Source of the DNA: Flammula alnicola
Lineage: Eukaryota; Basidiomycota; Agaricomycetes; Agaricales; Strophariaceae
Reading direction: 5' to 3'
Assembly (NCBI GenBank): GCA_015499995.1
Contig: JADNRV010000185.1
Coordinates: forward strand, 34,104-98,103
DNA: 64,000 nt
Under the pieces are notes generated by a model, which saw only the letters and a list, made by a program, of their open reading frames with translations, did no database searches and was not told the DNA's origin. The position numbers were made by a program, and so were the translations under genes. Each line of letters begins with the position of its first letter. Position 1 is the first letter of the stretch. This document shows, in pieces, positions 39,152-51,009 of this stretch.

Positions 39152-40686
39152 TCACGGGAATTGGAAGTCGTGCTTGTAGTGAGTAAAGGCCTTGTCACTT
39201 CCGAAATCATCGACTACTTTCTTGTCACCCGCGGGATGCTTCCACTCCATGATCAGCGCGCGAGATTCAAGCACGGCCATAAGAGGCACTCACTTTTGGA
39301 TCATAACTCGTAGGCGGGAATGAAACCTCTTCGCGGGTCACCAATATGCCTCCATTCCTTGACGACGTGCCATTGTCCGATGTGGGTTTCGCGAAGGATA
39401 GCGGGATAACGTCGTGGGCTATGCTGGTGGAGTTTACGGAGGAAATTCTCATCCGACTATTGAAGGCCACCATCATCGAGTTCGAGTATACTTTGCCAAG
39501 CATGCTGAGGCTGGTTTGGTAGTATGTTGGTCGACCGGGAAGGAAAGTCAGGATTAAGGTGACGATGGCAATCGCAGCTGTAAGGATGGATAGAAGTCAG
39601 CGATTGGTTACATTCGCGGTGCTAGAGATACAAGTACCTGTTAATATTCCTGTTTCCATTGTTAAACGAATGATTCTTGAAATGAGAACCTGTGTCTCTT
39701 TCATGCCAGTGTCGCAACGTCTCAACTGTAAATTCCAACATTAGCTGATGCAAAGACTCCAAGACGAAATTTCGAACGTAGTAAGACATAGAGACTGCAA
39801 CGATAATATCGCATGCAGCGCTACCACCTTGCCATATCTAAAAGAAAATTCAGCTTAAATCCGGCAAAAAAATAAATATACTCACACCAGGGGTACCAAA
39901 GTTGTTTAAGAAGTGGCTGAACAGCACGGCCTGTTTTGCTTGTATTCCATTGGCGATTGCTCCTGCCAATTGGATGAACGCAAACTGTGATGCAACGGAA
40001 GGCGGGTCAAGGTTCATTCACCTCGAGTGCCATCTCACGCACCAGCATTATGAGTGCAGCAATATATTTGGTCTGAGCCAAAACACTAATCCGATAGGCA
40101 TAGAAGGATTGAGCGACGAAGGCAACTAATTGGAAGAAAATCGTTGGAAAATCCTCCAGGACCTATTGTAAGCTACCACTTCTAGCACAAGATTGAACCC
40201 TCACCAATGCCGCTAATAATAGGCACCGAGAACCATAGGATGTCAACTTGGTCGAGGACCTGTGGATTCCCGAATCCCTTCGCAAATGACCGAAACGCGC
40301 TACTCGTGAGGAGGAAAGTCTGTGTCGATTCAAGTATATAGGCGCCATAAACCAGCGCCTTGTTTCTGGGTCGATCGTTCGGAAATGCCAAATAATACAG
40401 ATCTCAAAAGGCGGGTTCACGGACAAGAAGTTTAAAATGTTGAAGAGCACGCACAGACTTGCATCGAGAGAACGCCATACAACCCCCAATTCAGGATATA
40501 CCCGACCAGCTATCCACCGGCAGTATTAGCGAAGGTAGCTTTGCCGAAGGGTCAATGTTGTACGTACCAGGGGGCCTGCGCTATGTTGGATGGATATGTC
40601 AGTACACTAGGCTGTTGCAATTACTATTGTAGGGCCTACATTCGGCTGAGGTCAGGCAGGACAGGCGCCGGAGCACTGGAAGACAT
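39152..40686 (-). CDS. DUF6534 seven-helix membrane protein, right copy
   Basis: Reverse-strand paralogue of the gene at 24047, with the same ten-exon plan; about 339 aa by my count. Exon 1 has one extra codon (MSSSAPAPVLPDL) and exon 6 is two codons shorter, ending NNFGTPG instead of TNSFVTAG before the intron. All splice sites are preserved, including the unusual GTTCGA donor of intron 7. The last intron is 49 nt here: unspliced, the frame stops within about nine codons, but spliced it rejoins the same C-terminal exon (about FGSDKAFTHYKHDFQFP) as the left copy. The family signature VYSNSMMVAFNSRMR is kept. Both copies therefore look functional. Confidence 0.87.
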
Positions 40687-41274
40687 GGTTCTGAAAGAAT
40701 GGATGAAAGGATGAAGAAAAGCCCAATGAATGACACTGGGCGATGAAGCAATATATAATATACTGAGTATCAACGTGGTACATAGCGAGGTAAAACATCA
40801 TGCATCAATACGCGCTCAATGTTACAGATCTTCGCACTCTGAACTCCAAAATAAATGCACTGTCATTGGCAGACGAAATGTTGCCCTTCCCGCACTAATT
40901 ATGCTTCCAAGGCCGACGATAGATGGGACTTTACTATCGCCCTCTCCGCTTTCCTATACGATGCCTCAAGCACATTATTTTCTTTACGTTGGCGAGTCCC
41001 AGTTCTGTTCTCAAAATGTTTGCAGCATGTAGCCAACATGTAGCGCCCATTGCGGTGCCACTTTCCCAAGTCTACTTTTAGCACACTGCTGGGCTATTAT
41101 TGTATACGCTTTGATACTTGCATATGTACAGCCTTGCGAGAGATGGCCTTCTTTCAATCGACTCAAGCACATTCCATCACGAAATTGATACATCGTGACA
41201 AAAATTGTTAGATGGACAACTCGTGAGATTATTCAAAATAGTTCATCATCGCTTTGTTGACGGGCTAATGTAGC

Positions 41275-44200
41275 ATTGGATATCTAGTTCTCCCAACTTT
41301 CAAGTTCCTTCCGCTTACACAAATTCTCGGTGAAAGTTTTCAACTATTACAAGCTATGCACAGACTCAAGGCGAGCATATGGCTGAACTTGGGTGTCAGA
41401 ATTGAAAATTCCCGCGCCGCCATCAAGCCGTCTCGTCGTCTCAGTTCTACTAAGTATGTTCTGCCAGTTTGGCAACATGGCGCATTTAAATATGATGATG
41501 TCGATAGTCCAATCTCAACTCACCCCCACGTTCATTGCCAGTGACTTGGGAGAGGAGATAATAAACAACCGACATCGAGACTCCAAAAGCACCTGCCTAC
41601 GCAGCTTCATGCAGCCTCAAAGTTATTCGAATTTCCCGACGTACGGTAACGGAGCATGACCGAGCCCATAACCGTGGGAAAGTACCTCTATCACGCCTCG
41701 TGACGCGCCCCGGCTTAGTCCCGGCCCAGCTCGATTGTCAACGTCATCCTGATCATGACTCTTCTTTCCAACTTCTTTCCTTTGACTGCGACGATCAACT
41801 CCCTCCGGTATCTCTCGAAGCTACATACTCTAGCTACTTAGAGTCGTATTGCTCACTCCACCTACTCGGCGCCCGCTCCCAAATTCTATCTACAGAACTT
41901 AAGCGTTGGGGGACCCGGATAACCACGATGATATGTATGTATCTGTGAGGCTCGACAACACTCGCCCGGGCCCAGTCCAGGTGCCCCTCAGCAATGAATG
42001 TGTTCGGCGGGTGTAGGGATCAGCGCGACGCGATGGAGGCGGTTGCTTGACTTGAGCGTCTTGGACGGGATATGTATGTCGATCCAGTCCGAGCGAACCT
42101 GCGTGTGCGTGCAGGGTAGATTCCCCCGGACTCGGAATGAGTTCGTATCGAGCTGGTATGTACTGCAGGTGTCCTTCCCCATTGTCTCTCTTCTCCGCAA
42201 GTCAAGGGTTAATGAGCATTGTCCTTAGCTTCGCCGTCCAGCGTGATCTCTGAACCTGGTTTTATTATCCGAACCTGGAAACGCAGACGCGTGCAGTCGC
42301 GAGCTTTGCCAGTCAGGGATCCGGAAGCTTAAGACAGGGTGCATCCTCAATGACGCCGTCGTTTCGCCGCCCCCATTGTCTACCTGCTGCATCGTGACTC
42401 GATGGCGGATATTATGCTCTTGATGGGCGATCGTGACCTCCGAGACGCGCATTGTTCGCGTTCCAGAATCGGATGCCAGGGCATAGAGTACACACAACTA
42501 GGTGCGTCTCATCGCCTGGCCATTGCTCTGTGACTCCTCTTCTCCCCCCTTCATCGTGTTTCTCCATTTTATCCCCCATAAATTTCGTCCTCGCTTCCTT
42601 TCGTTTCTCCTATTCCGAACTGGTACCATTCCCACATGTACGTTCTCATTTGCTGATATTATCTTTCTAGGCCCCCGTTCAAGAGGATTTGGTGATCGAA
42701 TCCTTACTTGGCAAAAACCCTGATTCTCCCTCCCCTGTTGACGCAGACGTGTGCCACTTCTTTCCTCGCTAGGTTGGCCCAGCATCCATCATACTTACTA
42801 CGACCAAGCTGCAGTTCATCTTTCGACGCAGAAAAGGAACATGCCGTTGGGCTGCTCGTGTCAAATCTCGTCCTTATATGCGATTCGTGGGCGCATGCAA
42901 CGCCTTCGCTCTCTATTACCGCGTCTTGCAGAATATTAAGGTGTGGGTGTGTGGGCGAAGACGCTGCATGCTTCTCGTCGCATATGAAGCAAGGGTTCAG
43001 GCTGTGCAAAGCGACGTGGTTTTTCAAAGCTGCGCCTTGGTATTATTTCTGTTGTTTCTCTGGGTTGGCTGGGTGTTCTTGTTGTCTGTGTCTTCTTTAC
43101 CTTCTCATCGAGCTCCTCACCTTTTTTCCGTCTGCCACGTATCATGCCTGTCATTTGTGGTTTCTTGGATCCTTTCGCTTTCTATTGCCCATGCCGCCTT
43201 GTGTTGCGGCGTACCAGGAAGAAAGGCGATTTTTTATTACGGCCTTTATTCCTGGTACACTAACATTAATGTTGATTCGTCTTAAGAATCGCCATCGCGG
43301 CTGCAAAGTTACCTGTGCAGGGATGTAGCACCCTTTCTGCTTCATGTATCTACGCCAATGTCTCGTCGGTCGCTGATAATCTACGCGTTCTTTGGATACT
43401 GAGATGCTTTGTTCTTGAAAAGCTTAGGTTGGTTTGTTGTCATTTGAACAACGAAACAATGTCGACTCTCGAGCCGGGGCGTCGCGGTGTAGCCATGACT
43501 CAAATTCTGAACCACACACGCACCTCTCGGTCGAACACACGCAGCCAGTTCGAACGAACCGAGTAGCGGCTATACGTAAGTTTTCGACAACGTTCTTATT
43601 TCTCTCTAGCGTTTTGATGAGGGTACTGATTGATTATTTCGCTGGCTTTAGACCTTGACGTCCGTAGCGACTAGTCACTACGATGACAGAGAAACGTTGT
43701 ACTTTACAGGCGTTCTTGTTTTGCGCGAGCAACATTATGCTTTGTTCTCTGGTGACAACGTCCATCTCATCATCGTCGCTTTATCGAACCAGTATACAAA
43801 ACCGACGTTACAGGAAGTTGCACATAGTGTGTGTCGTTGTCCGTGGTCTAAGCCTCTTAAATGTGATGACTTTCTCTTTAGGCGGTCGTATGATTTTGGC
43901 ATTGACGGTCATTGTAAGTCAACTATCATAGCTGCGGACACACATACGCGCGACTTCTTCTGTGTTATTGCAGGCTCCAGACCGTCTCCATCGAAGAGTC
44001 TTGTGCTTCTTCCACTCTTACTAACGCTGTGCATGGTTCCCCGCACAATTTCCGAGCCCAAGCTCGCACCAGCTCACGCTTCAAAGAACCAAGCAAATTT
44101 TACCCCAGGCCAGCCTTCTGTTCCATTGCTACGACCCATTAATAGATGCCCTTTTGTAGATCTCTCAGTCCGCCATCCTTCTCGCCTTTGCCATCAAAAT

Positions 44201-44915
44201 CGAAAATTTCATTGTTCTCGCATAGGAATTCCTTGCCGTTTCTGGTAAATATCCTGAACGCTTCGAAGTCTGGTGACCCCTTGACGCCCTCCGCGGAGCC
44301 GTATAGGGAAAAAGCCTCCAAATAGCCGTGTGTAGCTGGGTCATGGGAACGACCTGGATTTGTGATCTCCTCGTCAACTCCGCGTCTCCAATACCTCCCG
44401 GCGGCCTTTAAGTTTCTATGATTAGTCGAGGTTCTCATGCCTGATTGATATCTTCCTCAAGTGTGAATATGCACCTTCTTTACGCTTTCACCCCCGCTCC
44501 TATACTACCACGTCGACTCGTTTCACCCACCGTACTATTTCAAAGCTTGTATCGTTCGCGCGTACGGCCAGACAGCTAGATCTAAAGTCATTGACAGACG
44601 CGGTCCGACTGCCGAGTCTGGTGTGTTTGGCGGTACTCTGGTCCTCAAGAAGATTTAGGTCGAGGTTTATTAATCTTATGGCCATCTAAACGATCTTGGG
44701 GTGACGATGGCAGTGTAGGGGACCCTCGTGCGCCGCTATCTATGTCACGGAAACAATCTCCCTGGTATCAAGTTTCAACTGTGTCCTGTCTGCCTGCACC
44801 GTCAGTATAGTACGTATGCTATACCGTATAGGTCGAACCCTCGAGTCAATCTATCAAAAAATTCGATACCATTCGGATCCCCTTGGGAGCTGCACAGGTC
44901 CTTGCAAGTACTGGC
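41275..44915 (-). repeat. Inverted duplication, right arm block 2
   Basis: Reverse-complement copy of 29106-32478, beginning at the shared GGATATCTAGTTCT at about 41277. It carries dispersed repeat E (43660-44470, minus sense). The large open frames 42708-43328 and 43655-44248 are not preserved in the left copy, so no gene is called. The gap between this block and block 1 is only about 40 bp. Confidence 0.88.
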
Positions 44916-45919
44916 GAGATAGAGGGTAGAAATGCTGGGGTATGTAGGGCAAAAGTTAGGTACCAATGTTATCTATGACTTCTCGCCTTGGTGAAGAATC
45001 CAAGTATTTCTGCACCATCAAGAGCAGTTTTCAGAGAAAATATCCGAGTCCTTCCAGCTAACTTCCATCTTCAAACTACATGGAAGTCTAAATTACTCGT
45101 GCAATATTCAAGTTAATGTTCCGGCAGACACAATCAGTCTATACCTACCCAGCCGGAATGTTAAACGTTAAACAATTGGTTTTGAGATGCCGATGTGCCG
45201 AGGTTCCATATGCGGCGGCTGACACATCATTTCTTTCCTGAAATGGCACCACGCCTTTTCGCGTCTGACGTCTGTCGACCAGCTGTCGACCCAGAATCGA
45301 GTCCTCTTCCTCTACGTTCAACTCATACTAACGCATTATCATCGAAGAAGAATTAAATTGGGAAGCATTTTTTATTGAAATGTTCTTCTCAACTCATAAA
45401 GAAAAAGGTGTGTCGTTCGTAATTTGTTGATTACTCTTACCATGGTATAAATTTTGTTCGCTAGGAACGAAATGTGGTGTCTGTACACCACATTCACGAC
45501 ATGGTTGGGATTTACCATAATCCACCTCGATAGCACGTGCCAAATTCTTATCGATAAGAAAAATTTCTGGTTCTTGCTTTCGAAATATCATCTCTCTGGC
45601 GCACCCTTGGGATTCAAAATACCCTTCACATCCTGCGCTCGATCTCTTCCCCGTTGTAAATCCTGTTCTAGGACATTATGAGTTCAAAGGGGCTATGCTG
45701 CAGCTATTGCAGGCTTTCTATGGGAAATGTGAGTCTTTTTTCTATCCATCGCGATATCGGGCCAAGGATTGAAGCGTGCATATCCAGGATCCTGTCTATC
45801 CTCATAGAATGGTTTGCCACGTCATGAAGGTCAGATATTATATCCCTTTCAGATTCAATCGCAGCCAACTGACGAAGCCGTGAATGCAAACGTAGGAACT
45901 CTAAAATGGAAGATCGCCA
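44916..45919. other. Intergenic upstream of the MSS51_C gene
   Basis: No supported gene. A minus-strand frame at about 45704-45930 (LRQLAAIESERDIISDLHDV and onward, helical, Leu/Ile-rich) lacks an ATG at its start but has coding-like composition. It could be part of an unrecognised minus-strand gene facing away from the MSS51_C gene. I looked for a MYND zinc finger exon here and found none. Confidence 0.35.
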
Positions 45920-47068
45920 ATGCTGGACATCCTGAAGCAATTTACATGGGTTCAAGATGACCTGGAGACGGATGGTTCTTTCAACGTTGAACGCTACTTA
46001 TCCCGTACAGGCCATTTCGGAACTGGACGATCCTTCGGTTGGTGGACAGCAGAGTCGTCGTTCCATCATACGCACGACTGCCACTGGGGTCTCGCTCTGC
46101 TCGAAGATCAGCATCTTAGTGATCGCGAGGGATGGAAGCTACCCGACAACCAGATCCCTTGGCTCAACTTTGAAGCCAGTGGGGCGTCCTTACCTCCCCA
46201 AGCACCACCTTCCTTTGAGCATAACTGGGCCAGTTACTACAAGTGGCGAGGATTGCCGGCCGAATCACCTGCCTGCCTCCTCCTCCACTGGCCGTTGACA
46301 GTCTATCGATTGTTATTTATCTTGGGATTGGTTGCGACGGAGATTCCCAAAGAAAGGCGTCATCTTCTCGTTCACCTTGTCGGGATTGAGACGGAGGTTG
46401 ATTTCCTCCCCATGTGAGCATAACCGCTCTTTCGTTCAAATTGTCTCTCACTGGAATACAGATTTGGCGAACTCGGTCTCCTTTTCCCCAACACTGACAT
46501 CGAGCTTGTCCTTTTCGGAACCGGCGTTATTCGAATTCTTCAAGACGCCAGCCGGAAACCAGATTGCCTCGCAAATAAGCCCACTGTTTTTGAATATACG
46601 GCTCCTGAAGTCTCTGGAGGGGGTACCGTCCGGGTGTCTTTCTCCTACGAGGGGCCCTTCTGGGGAATACCCACGCGACCGTCGCAACGTAATCAATCGC
46701 CGCCAGATGCCCTCCTTGGATGCAATGCAGGGCTCGGGGCATACGCCCGCTGGTACGCTGTCATTCTGGCCTCCATGGCTAGCAAAATTCCTTTCGCCAT
46801 CACCGACTATCGCGAGATAAGCTTGCGCATAAACGCGCAGCTGGGGTTGAAGGAGAATTCGATTCGCGCTTTGAATGGGCTTCGGGCAGACCTTGAGCTA
46901 ACCCCCGGGGAGGAGCAAGCAATTCGGGACAAGCTCGACTACTCATATAGTTATGGCTTAAATCCCTTCACGCGGCTTGGACCTGAATATCGACAGGATG
47001 GAATCTGTGGGCCCCACGCGGTGAACGGCTTCGAGATGGTTGTAACACCTGGACCGACGCGGGAGTGA
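45920..47068 (+). CDS. MSS51_C-domain protein (MYND-type family, without visible finger)
   Basis: Two exons, 45920-46413 and 46462-47068, give 366 aa. The first half is Trp-rich (GRSFGWWTAESSFHH, ASYYKWRGLP), followed by SPACLLLHWPLTVYRLL. This leads into HLLVHLVGIETEVDFLPIFG and ELGLLFPNTDIELVLFGTG, the typical core of the MSS51 C-terminal/zf-MYND-associated domain. In fungi this domain usually follows an N-terminal MYND zinc finger. Here no CxxC...CxxC finger precedes the domain, so the gene either lost it or the finger lies in a small exon that I could not place. The start is the first ATG that stays open; an ATG at 45906 in another frame closes quickly. Function unknown; Mss51 itself is a mitochondrial COX1 translation activator, but most members of this expanded family are not orthologous. 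Confidence 0.78.
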
Positions 47069-47283
47069 AGCGGCCGATTTACCTCCTATAGCCACTTGTA
47101 TTCCTGCAATTTTTCAAAAGAGTTATCATTGTTATGCCTCATCTTCCTCATGATCATCCCCAACTCAACCCGGTGCACGCTTGAATCTAGGGTAGTATCA
47201 ATTTTGGGCTCCGATTAAAACTATTGAATCTTTCTCTGCGCACTCGAACCAGAAAATAGATCTAAACGACCTCAACTTGATCC

Positions 47284-47879
47284 ATGTCTTCAGCTACCCA
47301 AAATACCCTATCTCCACCTTCATATACGCCCTCTATCCGCACCGTTTACGACGAAACTTGTCGGGGAATCTGATCCTCCGAGCTTCGAATAGCCAATGGG
47401 CAAGAACCCAAACCTTCTCGGATAGCTCTTTCTCTATTTGCTATGCGGGTGGAGATGGAATTTTTATCAGCCAAGTGAGTAGATACTAGATTAAGCTAGG
47501 TATCATGAAAGCTAATAGATGCGAACGTGTCCAGGCGCTTTACGAATCCATTCCATCGCAGCATCGCCCAGCCCTCGACACGTCGGAAGCTGAGGGGACA
47601 TTGAACTCGTTTTCGGTCGCTCGACGATGACAACCCTCGGCAGCACTTTCTTCCTTTCATCCTTGTCACGGATAAAGAGGAGAAAGTCCACATATTGCTC
47701 CGCGTTTATGTGGTGAAGACTCTGCTTGTTCGCATGTCCTGGGGAATGCATGGGGCGTTTGCAAAGAACGTGAAATGGTTGATGTCGTACGGAGGAGATG
47801 AAATCCTTTTGGGCATGGTCTTACGCTTGACTTTGATCTCAAAAACGGGCAAAGTGTCGATTCTTTGGGATTTGATCTG
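47284..47879 (+). pseudogene. Broken copy of the small unknown gene at 52417
   Basis: The opening matches the intact gene (SPPSYTPSIRTVYDE against QPPPSYSSSIRTVYDE) but runs into TGA shortly after at about 47369 through a deletion. Later parts match again in shifted frames: DSSFSICYAGGDGIFISQ before a GTGAGT donor, and VHILLRVYVVKTLLV in the second exon. At least two frameshifts separate them. It lies directly upstream of segmental duplication copy 2. Confidence 0.85.
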
Positions 47880-47981
47880 AAGGATCGTGGTCAGAGAAAA
47901 TCGTGTACTTAAGTGGTCAAAGAATTTTCGCAGTTGAAGACGATATGTTGATTTTGCTGTTAATTGTTGACCTCTTCGTCA

Positions 47982-48590
47982 GACGATGGCGACCAGGATG
48001 AAGCCGTTATGGATAGGTTGGTTCGTCATACCTAAATTATGTCAGTGTCGCTAAATGTCATGAACAACCTATAGTAACTCAGGTGTCTGCATCGGAGGTG
48101 TCGAAGTCCAGGACAGCGATGAGCTGATGGCCACTGCGGTGCAACTTACCAAGAGAGCAGATGCTGTCATCGCCGCTGTTGGTCTGAACGGCGAATGGGA
48201 GACGGAGGGTTATGATAGAAAATCGTTGGCGTTGTCCGGTCGGACGAATGAACTCATTTCCAAACTCGCGGCAGTGAATCCGAAGACCGTGGTTGTCATT
48301 CAATCTGTAACTTTTCTCCTGACCCCCATGTCTTGTAAGGATGATGAGCTGACCTATTGTTCTTCTTAACAGGGCTCCGCTATCACTATGCCCTGGAGTG
48401 ACTCTGTAGCTACGATGGTACATACCTGGTACCTGGGGAACACGTCGAGTGATGCGATTGAAGACGTAATCTTCGGAAAACATAATCCGTCAGGCAAACT
48501 ATTGCTTGAGTTCCCGAAGAGGGAGGAAGACATCCCTTCGTTTGGTCATTTCCATTCGGAAGACGGAAAGGTATGAAGACTCGCACGGCT
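47982..48590 (+). pseudogene. Truncated GH3 beta-glucosidase fragment (exons 12-14)
   Basis: Reads the end of exon 12 (DQDEAVMD), exon 13 ([20 protein letters not shown]) and exon 14 ([20 protein letters not shown] ... FHSEDGK), with the exon 13-14 splice sites kept. There is neither the N-terminal barrel with its nucleophile nor the C-terminal domain. It cannot make an active glucosidase. Confidence 0.92.
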
Positions 48591-51009
48591 GCCACGTAAA
48601 ACGTAGCCCTGTTCTGCCTAGCTCTGTGCTTCATCATGTTCATGGAGCAGAATTAACCCCGGCGCGGTAGGAAGGTAGCATTACCTCACAGACTAGACCA
48701 AAATTCTGGAAGGGGAAGAAGAGGTACAGCAAATTTAAATGCTCTTTGTTTTGGTTCTGTGTCTGACTATAATTCCCGGTGGTGTGGTATATATAAGACT
48801 TTAAGTTTAAGTTCAAACAAACATCACAGGTAAGTTGTAACGTCTGTTGTACGCAACATCCATACGATGAGTTCATTTTTCGCAGAAATGCAATTGTATC
48901 TCCTCCAAGTTGCGCAGTCAGGGACAGTTCGAGAGAGTCAGTCTGGATACGTCTAAAAATAGTTCGTTTGCCTTTCGCGAATACTGGCCTGCGCAGTGAG
49001 TACTAGTAAGTTCTCTTTCTACCACATAAGATCATATCCCAGGAGAACGACATCGCTCGTCGTCATGAGCTGCGCATTCCATTGCCAGGTCAATTTATGC
49101 AAGGTGAGACCTGAGGGTGTAATGGAATTTTTATCCTAAAATGAGTCGGCGGTAGGCAAATTACTGTAAGGTTCGAGCTAAACGATTTCGGGCTCATTTG
49201 AATGTGTTAGACAATACTTGGAGCAACGATAAGGGAGTGCGTCAGGGATCCGCTTCACCTTCCTTCGAGCTCTCTTCTACACTTGCGCTCTGTGGATAAT
49301 CCCATCCACATTACCGCAGTAAGTATATTTTTAATGCCTTTTACCTGTCTTTACATCATCTATTCGACTCCGTAGGTTATGGATGTACGAATTCTGGGTT
49401 CAGAGCGTCGCTAAAGCGTTTTCTCATCCCGGCTCTAAATCCGGTTTAGCGAAGTAAGATACGAGTTAAAGGGGCTGCCGACCTTCCGACTTCCAGTCGC
49501 CGCAGCGTGCAATGCGCAGTTTATGTGGCGCATCTCTTCAAACAGAGTGTTTTGGCCACAAAGCTGCAATTCTGCATCGGATTCATTAAGTGCAAAAAAA
49601 CCCATGCAACTAGGAGGTTTGGAAACGTCGAAGACAAGCTTCTGGAAAGCTTGAAGGATGGCAATGATTAAGGTGATCGCGATGGGATGATATCCGTCGA
49701 CAGTTCGGTTGATCGTCTTCCTCTACACCATGGACGCCCCAAGGAATACAGCAGCTATGAGAGCTTACTCAAATAAAGATTCGTTTTTGAGGGCGGGGAA
49801 CAATACTAGGATTTCATTAGCAGTGAGGAGCCCGAAAAGTTTTCCTGCGACTGAGCAGCCGGCCAGGACGACGCATGTCGTAAATTCAGCGGTGAATTGG
49901 TCTTTCAGCAATCCAAGAGCCGGGAATTCCATAGTCATTCAGAAAAAGTCCAGAATATAATGTAATTAGGTCGAATCACGAAAATCCTATAACGGATGGC
50001 AAAAAAAAAAAACGGAAGAATGAAATCCCAAAAAAATGGTGCGTTGATATGCAGCTCAAAGGAGAAAGAAGGCCGTATCACCTGTATCTTTATGGCAAGT
50101 ACATGTAACGCAGCCAGGGATAATTCAAACACTCAAAACGTTCCAACGTTCAAGAGCTTTTTCGACGTCCTTTCTCCGCCTCCGGACGTGTTCTAAAAAT
50201 AGAGCCTATGCATTCTATGACCATGTAAGTCTGCTAGTAAAGACACATACATATACAACGTCTTTCAAGCATACTTACGGTTTACTTGTGTTTGCAATAG
50301 CGCACTCTTGAGAACCGTTTATGGCTTCCATTGGGCGTGAGGAATTACAATTTTGAAAGCGCATTTCATTCAACTTTCATCCTGAACGAGATCTGATCCT
50401 GGAAGTTCTTCCCTTCCCCGCCAATCCCAGCGAGTTGGTAAGACCGGTGCGGGTAGCATTATGCGACTAGGTCTCAAGGACTGCAGGAGCATAATTAGGT
50501 GGATTAATGTCTTACTTATTTCGCCGCGGGGGTGGTACTGTATTATCGACAATGGCCCAGGCGTGCGGTATACCGAGGATACATTTGCTGGATGTTAAGC
50601 GACGATTGGTCAACAAAGAAGTTCGATGCAAGTGATAACATATTTAAGTATAAATTTTCAAGTTACCTTGTCGGATGTTCATCGGGTCCGAGAACGAACT
50701 CGGAGAGTGGGTCCTGATCGACTGGACTTCTGGCTGCGGGGTCTTGTGGCTATGTAGCGAGAGAGCATCCGGAGCATTAAGAGACTGCGTAAGAAGGCGA
50801 TACGCAGCCCGCTTCAAACTCCTTTGTAATCGGCTCTCAGAAATTGGTATATTTATAGACTGCCGCTTTCCAGGTACTTATAAACTGTGCATTGCCAGTA
50901 CCACTTACATAAGAAGGGACAGTGCTTCGCTGCGCCCGTGTATAAAAGTTAAACGACAGATTGGACTCTGTTTCTCACCTCACCTTAGTTCAGCTCTATT
51001 GCAACCACA
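48591..51009. other. Intergenic part of duplication copy 2, with insertion
   Basis: Mostly colinear with 8840-10656. The insert 49571-50107 is absent from copy 1. On its minus strand one can read MEFPALGLLKDQFTAEFTTC, then helix-like residues, and later ITLIIAILQAFQKLVF. This hints at a fossil multi-pass membrane-protein exon pair, with a possible GTAAGC...TAG intron between them, but the frames do not join. No complete gene. Confidence 0.5.

Larger units (their letters stand above)
36480..41237 (-). repeat. Inverted duplication, right arm block 1
   Basis: Reverse-complement copy of 23493-29105. It starts (minus sense) at the end of the spacer and ends at 41237, where TCTCACGAGTTGTCCATC mirrors the left boundary. 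It carries the second DUF6534 gene on the minus strand and only the C-terminal remnant of the CK1-like fragment. Confidence 0.9.

Noticed and set aside
42708..44248. Two large ORFs (206 and 197 codons) in right arm block 2
   Set aside because: Indels against the left-arm copy break both frames, and no domain is recognised; chance open frames in duplicated non-coding DNA.
23493..44915. Idea that the inverted arms form a mating-type or pheromone-receptor locus
   Set aside because: No homeodomain, STE3-type receptor or CAAX-ended pheromone precursor is found; DUF6534 proteins are not STE3 receptors.
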